A DNA stretch of 44,139 nucleotides, taken from assembly GCA_028278035.1 (NCBI GenBank), contig JANQFC010000086.1, positions 1 through 44,139 on the forward strand, in the 5' to 3' direction. Both the position numbers and the translations under genes were made by a program. Below, piece by piece: positions 8,505 to 17,017 of this stretch. A model generated the notes under the pieces. That model ran no database searches. It saw nothing but the letters and a program-made list of their open reading frames with translations, and was not told the DNA's origin. Source of the stretch: Chlamydiales bacterium (GTDB lineage: Bacteria; Chlamydiota; Chlamydiia; Chlamydiales; SM23-39). The first letter of the stretch is position 1, and each line of letters begins with the position of its first letter.

Positions 8505-9566
8505 ATGAGAAAAATATCTATATTATTATTAACTTTTACGGTTTTGGCACAGCTTGGTTTTGCTAAACATCCGGACCAGCCGCCGCCGAAATATAAACCT
8601 GGTCAGCCTAAGATATATGATTCTAGCATTGATGATACGGATTTGTTCAAAAAAGATGCTAGAACAGTATTTGTAAATGCTGAATTTTTATATTGGACAG
8701 CATCGGCAGGAGATTTAGACTATGCATTTAAATATTCAGCAGCTCCTTATACAGATACAAATTCTGGAATAGGTGAATATAAATTGGCGGATTATGATTA
8801 TGATCCCGGTTTTAGAGTGGCAATAGGATGGTTCAATGCTCCAAATTACTGGCAAATCTTTTGGCAGTTTACCTGGATGAGAATCAAAGATACTGATAGC
8901 ACATCCAGTGATGGCAGTGCAACAATCCCATTGGTAGGAACCTTTCACCATGCATTTTTAGGTACTTTGAATAGAGCTACCAGCAATCTTAGATTTAATG
9001 AAGAATTAGGAGACTTTTTAGTGTCTAGAGTATTTATTCCAAATCCTCATTTGAGAATGAGAGCGATAGCTGGTTTTACCGGTGGTAGAGTGCAGCAGGT
9101 ATTCAAGGCTCAGTATAGAGATACTGCTTTAAATACAGCTGACATTTATAACAAATGGAGATTTTTGGGTGTCGGATTAAGAGCGGGTTTAGATTTTGAC
9201 TGGTTTATGGGATATGATATTTATGTAACTGGTAAAGCATCTATCGCATCGCTTGTTGGAAAACATAAAAATACTTCAAGAATAACAAATAATATTCAAA
9301 ATAGAAATTTACAGGATATTAAATATGATGAGTGGCGAGGAGCTTATAATTTCCAATTCTTAATAGGGCCGTCTTATCAAAGATCGTTTAGATGTAATAG
9401 ATTGGAAATTTTTGCTGGATATGAATGGAATTCATGGCTTAATGTTCATGAAATTATTAGAAATTCCAGAGAAAGCACAACTTTAACGGATGCGATATTC
9501 CCTCGTATTAATAAAGGCGCTTTTTTACTTCATGGTCTAACAACTAGACTGACTGTTGATTTCTAA
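8505..9566 (+). CDS. MOMP-like / Lpg1974-type outer-membrane beta-barrel protein
   Basis: Exported outer-membrane protein of 353 residues, probably a porin. A signal peptide (MRKISILLLTFTVLAQLGFA, cleavage before KHPD) leads to alternating aromatic/polar strands. It carries the family's opening motif NAEFLYWTASAGDLDYAF (residues 55-72), then DPGFRVAIGW, LRAGLDFDWFMGYDIYVTGKASIASLVG, and a last strand HGLTTRLTVDF that ends in F as outer-membrane barrels do. The same architecture occurs in the protein at 20130-21143. MOMP-like proteins of this type are known from environmental Chlamydiae and Legionella. GAGGA lies 7 bases before the ATG. It is divergent from the gad operon and followed by a terminator. 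Confidence 0.83.
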   Translation: MRKISILLLTFTVLAQLGFAKHPDQPPPKYKPGQPKIYDSSIDDTDLFKKDARTVFVNAEFLYWTASAGDLDYAFKYSAAPYTDTNSGIGEYKLADYDYDPGFRVAIGWFNAPNYWQIFWQFTWMRIKDTDSTSSDGSATIPLVGTFHHAFLGTLNRATSNLRFNEELGDFLVSRVFIPNPHLRMRAIAGFTGGRVQQVFKAQYRDTALNTADIYNKWRFLGVGLRAGLDFDWFMGYDIYVTGKASIASLVGKHKNTSRITNNIQNRNLQDIKYDEWRGAYNFQFLIGPSYQRSFRCNRLEIFAGYEWNSWLNVHEIIRNSRESTTLTDAIFPRINKGAFLLHGLTTRLTVDF

Positions 9567-9577
9567 TTAAATATTTT

Positions 9578-9613
9578 AAAAAAGGGTGAGAAAAAATTTC
9601 TTACCCTTTTTTC
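9578..9613 (+). terminator. Rho-independent terminator after the MOMP-like gene
   Basis: AAAAAAGGGTGAGAAA (9578-9593) pairs with TTTCTTACCCTTTTTT (9597-9612) with one G-T wobble and a short loop. The A-rich left arm may also terminate transcription on the other strand. Confidence 0.85.
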
Positions 9614-9664
9614 TTGTGTAAAATATCTAAATATAGCAATATTACGATATATAAAAGGATTGTT

Positions 9665-9943
9665 ATGAACTATAAATCTTATTTACAGGCGACTAATTGT
9701 TTAAAAACAATAGCTCATCCTCACAGACTTAAAATGATAAAACTTTTATTGGAAAAAGATAGAGCTGTAGGAGAGCTAGCTGATGCTTGCAGAATAAAGC
9801 ATAATGTAGCATCTGAGCATTTAACAATTATGAAAGACAGAAATTTACTAAAATCAGAAAAAGTTGGAAGAGAAGTAATTTATAAGATCAAAGAAAAACT
9901 TTTAGCAAGCATTATGAAATGTGTGGAGAAGAAATTTAGTTAA
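9665..9943 (+). CDS. ArsR/SmtB-family transcriptional regulator
   Basis: Winged-helix repressor of 92 residues. KTIAHPHRLKMIKLLLEK (14-31) opens the domain, the recognition helix is within NVASEHLTIMKDRNLL, and GREVIYKI is the wing. It has three cysteines: C12, C42 and C86. It is the first gene of a tight unit with two YeeE/YedE transporters (gaps of 9 and 10 bases). In other bacteria BigR/SqrR/YgaV-type ArsR proteins next to YeeE/YedE genes sense reactive sulfur through a cysteine pair, and C42/C86 could play that part here, but the spacing differs from the SqrR pair (C41/C107). The start at 9665 is chosen because AAAGGA precedes it; an upstream in-frame ATG at 9614 would sit inside the terminator. 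Confidence 0.85.
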   Translation: MNYKSYLQATNCLKTIAHPHRLKMIKLLLEKDRAVGELADACRIKHNVASEHLTIMKDRNLLKSEKVGREVIYKIKEKLLASIMKCVEKKFS

Positions 9944-9952
9944 GGAGAAGTT

Positions 9953-10474
9953 ATGATAAGATATTTAAAAAAAGATAAATGGTCAGCGTATATTGTAGGA
10001 GCTTTGATTGGTGTATTGGGCTGGATCCTTTTTTATACAGGACATCAGTTTGGAACTACAAGAACTATTCAGAAACTGTCTGGAATTATAATAGGATTTT
10101 TTTCTAAAAGCTATATCATGAACTCGTCTTATTACATGCAGTATTTTGAAAAAAGTGTGGTAGACTGGCAGTTTACATTTGTAATAGGGATATTTTTAGG
10201 ATCGTTGATATCATCTAAATTATCTAAATCGAAAAGAAATGAATATGTGCCTTCTCTATGGAAAAAGAATTTTGGACCCTCGAAGATAAAAAGAAATATA
10301 TTTGCTTTTATTGGAGGTATAATTCTTATTTTAGGAGCAAGGCTGGCTGGTGGATGTACTTCAGGTCATGCTATATCTGGAGGTCTTCAGTTATCTGTAT
10401 CTTCCTGGGTATTTATGTTAGCTGTGTTTGCGGTAGGTATTCCTTCAGCTTTAATAATATATAAAAAATCATAA
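9953..10474 (+). CDS. YeeE/YedE family membrane protein (sulfur-compound transport), first half
   Basis: Membrane protein of 173 residues with about 4-5 TM segments. The key signature GARLAGGCTSGHAISGGLQL (about 129-148) contains the conserved Cys of the YeeE/YedE (DUF395/Sul_transp) family, whose E. coli member imports thiosulfate. Here the transporter is split into two short proteins, as in many bacteria where two half-size YedE proteins (PmpA/PmpB type) sit side by side. AAGGAG precedes the ATG. Together with the ArsR gene the unit probably responds to, and moves, thiosulfate, sulfide or persulfide sulfur; the direction and substrate are not evident. Confidence 0.88.
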   Translation: MIRYLKKDKWSAYIVGALIGVLGWILFYTGHQFGTTRTIQKLSGIIIGFFSKSYIMNSSYYMQYFEKSVVDWQFTFVIGIFLGSLISSKLSKSKRNEYVPSLWKKNFGPSKIKRNIFAFIGGIILILGARLAGGCTSGHAISGGLQLSVSSWVFMLAVFAVGIPSALIIYKKS

Positions 10475-10484
10475 GGAGAAAATT

Positions 10485-11048
10485 ATGTTTAATGTCAGTT
10501 TTTTCGGTAGTTTTCCTGTTTTGTTTTCTGGTCTTGTTTTGGGAACTGTCTTTGGATTTTTATTAAGAAAAGCAAATGTTACTCATTTCAATGTAATAGT
10601 AAAGCAGCTTTTATTAAAAGACTTTACCGTAATGAAAGTAATTTTTACTGCAATAATTGTAGGAAGCATTGGTATATATGCAATGCATGCTATGGATATA
10701 ATACAGTTAAACATATCAAATAGAACCTTGTTGACAGCTGCTCTTGGTGGAGGTGTATTTGGTGTGGGAATGGCTATTTTAGGATATTGTCCGGGTACTG
10801 CGATAGCAGCTTTGGCAGATGGTGCCAAAGATATGTACTTTGGAATATTAGGCATGTTATTTGGAGCTGTTCTATTCGCTTGGATGTATCCGGTAATATC
10901 TAGAAATATAAAAATAACAAATCCAACAGGATTAACCTTATCTAAAGTGAGCGGCCTGTCGCCTTGGATAATAATAGTTATATTAGCAGTTATTGCAGGA
11001 GCGTTGTTTTATTTTATTGATAAATCTAAAAATACTAAGGCTTCTTAG
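10485..11048 (+). CDS. YeeE/YedE family membrane protein, second half (DUF6691-like)
   Basis: Partner of the preceding gene: 187 residues, about 5 TM segments. GGGVFGVGMAILGYCPGTAI followed by AALADGAKDMYFGILGMLFG holds the second conserved Cys (GYCPGT) of the family. The two halves are expected to assemble in one transporter with two cysteine relay sites. The gene begins 10 bases after the first half and has AAGGAGA before its ATG. No terminator is visible after it; the next gene has its own promoter at 11108-11136. Confidence 0.88.
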   Translation: MFNVSFFGSFPVLFSGLVLGTVFGFLLRKANVTHFNVIVKQLLLKDFTVMKVIFTAIIVGSIGIYAMHAMDIIQLNISNRTLLTAALGGGVFGVGMAILGYCPGTAIAALADGAKDMYFGILGMLFGAVLFAWMYPVISRNIKITNPTGLTLSKVSGLSPWIIIVILAVIAGALFYFIDKSKNTKAS

Positions 11049-11107
11049 AATTTTTTATCTATTTTAGATATCTTATTGTTAGTAGTTTGATTGTTTGTTT
11101 TTATAAA

Positions 11108-11136
11108 TTGACATTTAATATAATTAATGTTAAAAT
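11108..11136 (+). promoter_or_regulatory. Sigma-70-type promoter for the C45 hydrolase gene
   Basis: A consensus TTGACA (11108-11113), a 17-base spacer, and TAAAAT (11131-11136). Transcription would start near 11143, so an ATG at 11180 leaves a leader of about 37 bases. Confidence 0.65.
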
Positions 11137-11179
11137 TAATTGCATTATTAATAATAATTAATTGAAAAAAGTTAGTTTT

Positions 11180-12346
11180 ATGGCAATTTCTATAATTTTA
11201 GGCAATATAGAAAGTTTGTTAGGTAGGTTCTTACAAACATGTAACAAACAAGATAATCCCAATGCTATTCAGCCTTTTGATATAATAGCAAACGGATCTT
11301 TAGATTTTACTCCAACTTTTCAAAGAAGGTATCAAGAAATAAAATTGATGCATTTTGATTCATATGGATATGAAGTAGGGCTAAAACATGGCCGGGAAAA
11401 CCAAGAAAAAATTCAAATGCTGATTGCACAAATTAAAAAGGACTCTGAATATCCCAATTTTGAAGAGATAAAAATACGCTGTGAGGAAATAATTCCAACT
11501 AGGCTTAAAGATGAGATGACAGGCATTGCAATAGGAGCAGAAGTTTCTTATGATGATATTTTACTAATAAATATTATTCCGGATTTGAATCACAGACTTG
11601 GCTGTACAGCCATGGCAACAAGACAAGAAGCTGATTTATCAGAAAGAAAAATTGCAGCAGCTAATCATTCTATATCAGAAGAAGTAAAAGATCCTAATAC
11701 ATTATCTGCTCAAAGAAGAAAAAGATTGTTGACTGATAAGGCAAATAAACTTGACAAATTAAGATCGTGTTTAATTGATACTACTGTTCAGTCTATTGTT
11801 TTTGATATTTTTGCCTCTAGAATTTCGGTGTCTGAAATATTGACAAAAACAGAAGAGGATGAAATTCCAACATGGCAGCATTTTGATAAATGTATATTAT
11901 TTCAAGCAGATGATTCTGAAGCTTCAACCGGCCTTGGAACATATGTTATAAGAAATTTAGATTGGCCATGGCCATTTTTAAGATTTAATACTGTTATGCA
12001 TACAAGAAGAGAAAAAGGAACAAAAAAAATAGCGCAAGTAACGTATCCCGGACTAATCGGTTCGTTATCAGCCATGAATGAGAATGGTCTGGTGATTTCT
12101 TGTTGTAATAGATCTGGAGGATTCAATGAAAGGGGAATGCCTAATTTAATTTTGTTTACTGAAATCTTACAAAAATGCTCAACAGTTCAAGAAGCTCTTA
12201 AAATTTTGGATGAAATTCCTCATATGTCTGGCATGAATTTAATTATATGCGATAGAAATGAGGGTTTTAATATAGAACTAACAGGCTCAGGATGTAATTA
12301 CCAAATAGTAGAGTCTTTATCAGAGGTTGCTGCTCAGCGTGAATAG
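11180..12346 (+). CDS. C45-type Ntn-hydrolase (acyl-CoA:6-APA acyltransferase-like)
   Basis: Belongs to the autoproteolytic Ntn-hydrolases that hydrolyse or transfer amide-linked acyl groups. Seen (numbered from the TTG at 11162): the N-terminal C45 motif YEVGLKHGREN (70-80), the Gly-Cys autoprocessing site RLGCTAMA with nucleophile C148, YVIRNLDWPWPFL (261-273), YPGLIGSLSAMNENGL and a FTEIL..CSTVQEALKIL segment typical of the family. No convincing signal peptide, so it is probably cytoplasmic or exported by another route. The start could be TTG 11162 or ATG 11180; neither has a clear ribosome binding site, and I prefer ATG. A second C45-like lipoprotein is at 32233 and a C69 dipeptidase at 18443. 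The gene abuts ychJ tail to tail with no gap. Confidence 0.8.
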   Translation: MAISIILGNIESLLGRFLQTCNKQDNPNAIQPFDIIANGSLDFTPTFQRRYQEIKLMHFDSYGYEVGLKHGRENQEKIQMLIAQIKKDSEYPNFEEIKIRCEEIIPTRLKDEMTGIAIGAEVSYDDILLINIIPDLNHRLGCTAMATRQEADLSERKIAAANHSISEEVKDPNTLSAQRRKRLLTDKANKLDKLRSCLIDTTVQSIVFDIFASRISVSEILTKTEEDEIPTWQHFDKCILFQADDSEASTGLGTYVIRNLDWPWPFLRFNTVMHTRREKGTKKIAQVTYPGLIGSLSAMNENGLVISCCNRSGGFNERGMPNLILFTEILQKCSTVQEALKILDEIPHMSGMNLIICDRNEGFNIELTGSGCNYQIVESLSEVAAQRE

Positions 12347-12769
12347 TTATATGTTTTTTTTCCTTCCTTCAAACATTTGTCCGTCTTTATAAAGCCATTT
12401 GCCTTTTTCTTTTTCAAAATGAGATATTTCAGTAAAAGATACATTTTGTCCTTTAGATTTTAAAGTGGCTATAAAAGTTACAAAAGCCTGATTTTTATCT
12501 TCCAAAAATTCTGTTATTTCTAAATTTTCAAAGGAGATCTTTTTTGAAAAATTTAATATTTCTTTTTTTAACTCTTTTATGGATCTTTGAAAGCAAGGAT
12601 TTTTAGGATGAGAGGTATTTATTATGTAATCTATTAAACCTAATGCATAAGCAGAAAATCTTGATCTCATTAATGTTTCTGCATCTTTAGCTGTTTTTCC
12701 TGCATGATATTTTTGACAGCAGTCAAAATATTTTTTTTTGCTTTTACATGGACATAATTTGTCTTTCAT
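12347..12769 (-). CDS. ychJ: YchJ family SEC-C zinc-motif protein (UPF0225)
   Basis: Small cytoplasmic protein of 140 residues. An N-terminal SEC-C zinc motif (C6, C8, C17, C18 in LCPCKSKKKYFDCC) is followed by the NTF2-like YchJ domain, with the hallmark LMRSRFSAYALGLIDYIINT (33-52). E. coli YchJ carries a second SEC-C motif at the C-terminus; this one ends without it. The biochemical function of the family is not established. AAGG lies about 7 bases before the ATG. Confidence 0.9.
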   Translation of the reverse strand: MKDKLCPCKSKKKYFDCCQKYHAGKTAKDAETLMRSRFSAYALGLIDYIINTSHPKNPCFQRSIKELKKEILNFSKKISFENLEITEFLEDKNQAFVTFIATLKSKGQNVSFTEISHFEKEKGKWLYKDGQMFEGRKKNI

Positions 12770-12857
12770 AATTAAACCTTAAAAAAAAATGTAAAAAATA
12801 ATTTTAATAATTTGTTATAAGTTATCTTAAGGTAATTTAACTTTTAAGGGGAGACAA

Positions 12858-13265
12858 ATGATAGATCCGCTAAGTATTTTTTTGGCTAAATTAATTGGCC
12901 TAGCTATGTTGATAATCGGTATTGCAATATTTGCAAAACCTCAGGACTTTCAAAATACAGTAAAAGACGTATCTAAGAGTAATGCTATAATGACGCTTAT
13001 TAGTATTATGCCGTTAGTTGTGGGACTTGCAATTATTATATCTCACAATATTTGGGTAAATCACTGGATTGTTATAATAACATTTCTTGGCTGGTTAATT
13101 ACTGCGATTGGTGTTATTAGATTATTCTTCCATAAGGACTTAATGAAATGTATGGCAAAATGCTGCATGAACAAAAAGCCTTTTGTTATTACAGGAATCA
13201 TTATGTTTGTTGTTGGGGCATATCTTGCAGGTAAAGGATTTTTTGGGAATAAATTCTTTTTCTAA
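12858..13265 (+). CDS. Small four-TM membrane protein of unknown function (HN[IV]W family)
   Basis: A 135-residue protein with four hydrophobic segments: 5-25, 43-61, 69-90 and 112-130. The conserved-looking core is an HNIW motif at the end of TM2 (ISHNIWVNHWIVIITFLGWL). A paralogue at 43377-43763 shares the same plan with HNVW followed by IIVTLFGWILLVFGV. I know of no function. AAGGGGAG before the ATG makes the start secure. It is divergent from ychJ and followed by its own strong terminator, so it is a single-gene unit. Confidence 0.8.
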   Translation: MIDPLSIFLAKLIGLAMLIIGIAIFAKPQDFQNTVKDVSKSNAIMTLISIMPLVVGLAIIISHNIWVNHWIVIITFLGWLITAIGVIRLFFHKDLMKCMAKCCMNKKPFVITGIIMFVVGAYLAGKGFFGNKFFF

Positions 13266-13271
13266 TTATTT

Positions 13272-13306
13272 AAAAGAAGCGGTTTTTTTAAGAACCGCTT
13301 CTTTTT
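13272..13306 (+). terminator. Rho-independent terminator after the HNIW membrane protein
   Basis: A perfect 13-base stem: AAAAGAAGCGGTT (13272-13284) pairs with AACCGCTTCTTTT (13293-13305), loop of 8, then a T-rich tail. Confidence 0.92.
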
Positions 13307-13362
13307 ATTATCTTTTTTCATATTTTTTGATCTGATAAATTTTAAGTAAATTAAAAAGCCAT

Positions 13363-16065
13363 ATGCATATGATTTATTTAGCTCTATTTTTTTTAATTCC
13401 AAATATTGTGACAAGATATGTTTTTCTTAAAAAAAATAAATATCAATTAATTGGTTTTTTACAGGATATTTTTTTATTATGTCAAAAGCTTTTTCTTTTT
13501 TATTTTTTTTGTCCTTTTGCAATTGTGCTCATATGTATTTTCGATATTTATCTTGTTTTGGATGGATTGATATATTCTCATATTAAATCTAAAATGCAAC
13601 TTTCTTTTTTATTTTTTTTTAAAGAAATAAAAAGTTTTCAAAGCTCGATTGATAAAAAAATAATAATGAAAACTCTCACGTCTATTAGTCTTCTTGTTCT
13701 ATATTACTTAATTTTTTTTAGTAAGATCTCTGATGCCAAAGAATATCTTTCTATTAATACAATAATAGTTGCCAATATTGTATTTTTTTTTATATCTTTT
13801 GGATCATTGAGATATCTTAAAAAAAGAAACAATTACTTCTTAGTCAATATTATTATAGAAGAAGAATTGCAAGGTTTTATAAAAATATTGTCATATATCA
13901 AATCATTTTTTTATAAAAGTAAAAATACGGTTTTTTCAAATGAACAGGCTGATTGCTTATACAAGAAATATTTTTTACTCAGAAAAACTAATAAATATAT
14001 TGGTCATAAGCTTTTTAATATTGATATCCAAAAACATGAAAAGCCAAATATTATTTTTTATATAATGGAATCTTTTAGATCTAAAGATATAAATGTATTG
14101 GGTGGTAAGTATAATGTATCTTCTCAATTCGATGCGTTATCAAAAGAAGGAGTATTATTTAAAAATTTTTATTCTACCGGATGTTTTACAAATAGAGCAC
14201 TTCTTGCATCTCTTTTTGGTATATATACCTCCTGTCATAAAATGCCTATTAAAAAAGCTCAAAACTGTTCTTTACTTAGTCTTGCGCAAATATTGAAAGA
14301 TAAAAATTATAAAACCAGCTGTATATATAGCGGGCATTTTAGTTTTGAGAATTTGCATGAATTTTTCTATAAACAAGGCTTTGATAATTTATATGAGTTA
14401 GATGATATTAAAAAACAATATCCTGATGGTCAGCAGACAAGCTGGGGAATGCATGATGAACATTTAGTGCATTATTCTATTGATTATTTGAAGAAAAACA
14501 AAAACAGATCAAATTTTTTAACTCTTGTGCCTATTTCTAACCATCATCCTTGGATTGCACCTGACGGATATAAGATAGATATTGATACAAGCTTGCCAAA
14601 AGATTATCAAAACTATTTGCATACTTTTTCATATAGCGATAAGTGTTTGGGACAGTTTATTAGAATGTTAAGAGAAAATAATCTTATTAAAGACTCTATT
14701 GTTTTTATTTTTGGTGATCACGGTCAGAATATGGATGAAAATCAAGGGTACTTAATGCAGCCGGATTTAAGTGAAAAATATGTGCATGTGCCTTTGTTAA
14801 TTTTAGCAGAAAATAGATTAAAGCCTGTTATAATAGATCAGGTGGCCTCTCAGGTAGATCTAGCACCTACTATTATGGATATGTTAAATATACAAAGCAT
14901 AAATCATAATATGGGAACAAGTTTATTAAGAAAAACAAATGATAAAATTATTTATTTCAATGATCATTATAATAATAATAAAATAGGTTGTATAAAAAAC
15001 AATTTTAAATATTGTTTTAATGAGACTTTGCAAAAAGATTTGTTTTTTGATTTAACCAAAAACAAAGAAAAAGATATTGCAAAACAAAAGCCCAAGCTTG
15101 TTAAAGAATACAAAAAATATGTAAAAGACCATATTTACAATATTAATAACCTTTATACAAATAAGCTATTTGCACCAAAGAAGTTTGATAACAATAATTA
15201 TGTTTTAGCACCTGGTAAAAATATTGATGATATAAAGCTTTTGTCATTATTGAGAAAAAAGCAGAATATTTACATCCTCAATCTATCCGAATGTACAAAT
15301 CTTTCAGAAGAGGGTTTTATTAAAGCCGCCAGTTTTTTAAAAAATTTAATAAAACTGAATGTAAAAAACTGTTATTGGGTATCGGAGAAATCCATTCATT
15401 TTATATCTAAGAATTTAAAGGATTTGGTTTATTTAAATATTGCTGATTGTGTATTTATTAATGACTTTTCTATCGAAATAATTTTATCTAATTTAACAAA
15501 GCTACAAATGTTGATTGCGAATTCTATAAATATAAAAGAACCTAAATTTCCTGAAAGAAAACTATCTTTAAGATATTTAAAACTTTTTAATAATAATAAT
15601 TTATCTGGTTGTACACTAATTAATTTTTTGAAACAATCTCCTTTTTTACAGGCAGTTTTTTTTGATGCGACAAAAATTTCAAATGAAGAATTATTATCAA
15701 TTAAAGATATGAAAAAGACCGTTAGATCTTTACATATTACTAATGGGGCTCATATTCACGATGAAGCGTTATTTGCTTTAATAAACAATTCTTATGATTT
15801 AAAAGAGCTATATTTAGAAGATATGTCAATAAAAGATGACTTTTTAAAGAAATTACAAAAAATACATATTAAACATTTATCTTTATTAGGCTGTCCGAAT
15901 ATTACGGACAAAGGTTTGTTATCATTAAAACACTCTACTTTGAAATGCCTATGGGTCATATTCAATTCTAATGTAACTCGAAAGACTGCAGATATTTTAA
16001 AAAAACAAAAAGATTTAAAGTGCTTTTTTCAAGGATGTATAAATGTATCTTTATATGATAATTAA
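13363..16065 (+). CDS. Membrane sulfatase/phosphoglycerol-transferase-like protein fused to leucine-rich repeats
   Basis: 900 residues. The N-terminal region has 4-5 hydrophobic segments (about 3-22, 38-70, 103-120, 132-150). Residues 226-530 form an alkaline-phosphatase/sulfatase fold like LtaS/OpgB transferases: KPNIIFYIMESF (metal-binding E236), candidate nucleophile T276 in GCFTNRALLASLFG, NHHPW (393-397), and the metal site FGDHGQN (D452, H453). Residues about 635-890 are LRRs of the AMN1/cysteine-containing type (LNLSECTNLSEEGF, LNIADCVFINDFSI, LSLLGCPNITDKGL). The LRR part should lie on the same outer side of the membrane as the catalytic domain. Members of this fold move phosphoglycerol or phosphoethanolamine onto envelope glycans; the substrate here is unknown. 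Codons 1 and 3 are both ATG, and no Shine-Dalgarno is visible. Its stop codon interlocks with that of the convergent hydrolase gene. Confidence 0.85.
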   Translation: MHMIYLALFFLIPNIVTRYVFLKKNKYQLIGFLQDIFLLCQKLFLFYFFCPFAIVLICIFDIYLVLDGLIYSHIKSKMQLSFLFFFKEIKSFQSSIDKKIIMKTLTSISLLVLYYLIFFSKISDAKEYLSINTIIVANIVFFFISFGSLRYLKKRNNYFLVNIIIEEELQGFIKILSYIKSFFYKSKNTVFSNEQADCLYKKYFLLRKTNKYIGHKLFNIDIQKHEKPNIIFYIMESFRSKDINVLGGKYNVSSQFDALSKEGVLFKNFYSTGCFTNRALLASLFGIYTSCHKMPIKKAQNCSLLSLAQILKDKNYKTSCIYSGHFSFENLHEFFYKQGFDNLYELDDIKKQYPDGQQTSWGMHDEHLVHYSIDYLKKNKNRSNFLTLVPISNHHPWIAPDGYKIDIDTSLPKDYQNYLHTFSYSDKCLGQFIRMLRENNLIKDSIVFIFGDHGQNMDENQGYLMQPDLSEKYVHVPLLILAENRLKPVIIDQVASQVDLAPTIMDMLNIQSINHNMGTSLLRKTNDKIIYFNDHYNNNKIGCIKNNFKYCFNETLQKDLFFDLTKNKEKDIAKQKPKLVKEYKKYVKDHIYNINNLYTNKLFAPKKFDNNNYVLAPGKNIDDIKLLSLLRKKQNIYILNLSECTNLSEEGFIKAASFLKNLIKLNVKNCYWVSEKSIHFISKNLKDLVYLNIADCVFINDFSIEIILSNLTKLQMLIANSINIKEPKFPERKLSLRYLKLFNNNNLSGCTLINFLKQSPFLQAVFFDATKISNEELLSIKDMKKTVRSLHITNGAHIHDEALFALINNSYDLKELYLEDMSIKDDFLKKLQKIHIKHLSLLGCPNITDKGLLSLKHSTLKCLWVIFNSNVTRKTADILKKQKDLKCFFQGCINVSLYDN

Positions 16066-16790
16066 ATTTCAATAACCATGTTATCATAAGCTATTTCAGT
16101 GTCTACTTCTCTTTTTTTAGCTAATTCTCTTATTTCCTTGAAAGCTTGTTTTTCTTTTTTAACGATATCAGAGCCGCAGTGAGTTATTATCATTTTTTTT
16201 ACGTTTTCTTTTTTGCACCAGGTAAGTTGTGAGCGAATATTTGCATGGCCGTAAATTTTTCCAGTTTTTTTATCTTTTCTAACCAGATTGTTTTTAATAG
16301 TTGCTCCGTCTCCGATATATAATTTTATGTTTTTAAAAGCTTGTTTTCTTTTTGTTATCCATAAAACGTCTGGTACATAAAAAATAATTTTTCTATTGCA
16401 GGTAATTCTATATCCTACTGCAGGAGCTTTGATGGAGTGCATAACAGAAAAAGCTTCAAAAGTAATCGATCCTATTTTGAATTTTTTATTGATTTGAATA
16501 GTTCTTTTATGTTTTTGTTCTATCGGAAAGTCTTTTAAAAGATTCCAAGAGTTTTTTGTCATATAGACGGGGCATTTTGATCCTTTTTCTAAGCCAAATG
16601 CGTGATCGGGATGAGCATGTGTTATAATAATATGAGTTGGTTTTATTTTATTGAGCCTGTCTAAAAAAGACAGGCCGCAATCTATCATAATTTTATTTTT
16701 GTTATGAATGATTAATAAAGAGGTGTGCATCTTATGTTTTTTGGATATTGGTTTGATGTAGCCTCTTGTTCCGATAAATTTAAGTTTCAT
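16062..16790 (-). CDS. Metallo-beta-lactamase-fold hydrolase
   Basis: Cytoplasmic binuclear-metal hydrolase of 242 residues. The motif HAHPDH (H58, H60, D62, H63) follows PTHIIIT, preceded by the family's KIMIDCGLSF strand. Further metal ligands are probably in SVMHS (about 115-119), and MIITHCGSDI lies near the end. The FIGTRGYI start and the C-terminal AYDNMVIEI resemble RNase Z/PhnP-like single-domain proteins, but the substrate is not determinable. Its start codon overlaps the stop of a 50-residue ORF (ATGA), so the two are probably translationally coupled. Confidence 0.88.
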   Translation of the reverse strand: MKLKFIGTRGYIKPISKKHKMHTSLLIIHNKNKIMIDCGLSFLDRLNKIKPTHIIITHAHPDHAFGLEKGSKCPVYMTKNSWNLLKDFPIEQKHKRTIQINKKFKIGSITFEAFSVMHSIKAPAVGYRITCNRKIIFYVPDVLWITKRKQAFKNIKLYIGDGATIKNNLVRKDKKTGKIYGHANIRSQLTWCKKENVKKMIITHCGSDIVKKEKQAFKEIRELAKKREVDTEIAYDNMVIEI

Positions 16791-16939
16791 GATTTATGGG
16801 GCTTTGTTTTATATTTCATTTCTTTTTCCAGTTCCTCTTCGTCTTCTATTGCTTTTTTTAATTCCTGTGCCTGTAGTTTTTCTTCTTTTTTCAGCATTTT
16901 TTTATGGGTAGGATTTGGGTTTACATCTTTTCTTTTCAT
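16787..16939 (-). CDS. 50-residue charged protein coupled to the MBL hydrolase
   Basis: A short ORF that reads MKRKDVNPNPTHKKMLKKEE and continues as a Lys/Glu-rich helix to KTKPHKS. AGGAG (minus strand of 16946-16950) lies 6 bases before its ATG, and its TGA overlaps the ATG of the hydrolase as ATGA. These two signals support a real gene. The sequence has no Cys or Trp, is highly charged and is likely a single alpha-helix or coiled coil. I do not recognise it. It could also act only as a leader peptide for coupling. Confidence 0.65.
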   Translation of the reverse strand: MKRKDVNPNPTHKKMLKKEEKLQAQELKKAIEDEEELEKEMKYKTKPHKS

Positions 16940-17017
16940 AAATTTCTCCTATGTTAAATTATTGACTTTTCGTTAATCTAAATATCTTATATCACTTTGA
17001 TTAATCAAGGTTTTTTT

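Noticed and set aside
16725..16976. 83-codon plus-strand frame rich in Ser and Phe
   Set aside because: Complement of the charged 50-residue ORF and the hydrolase start; Ser/Phe repeats reflect antisense of Lys/Glu codons.
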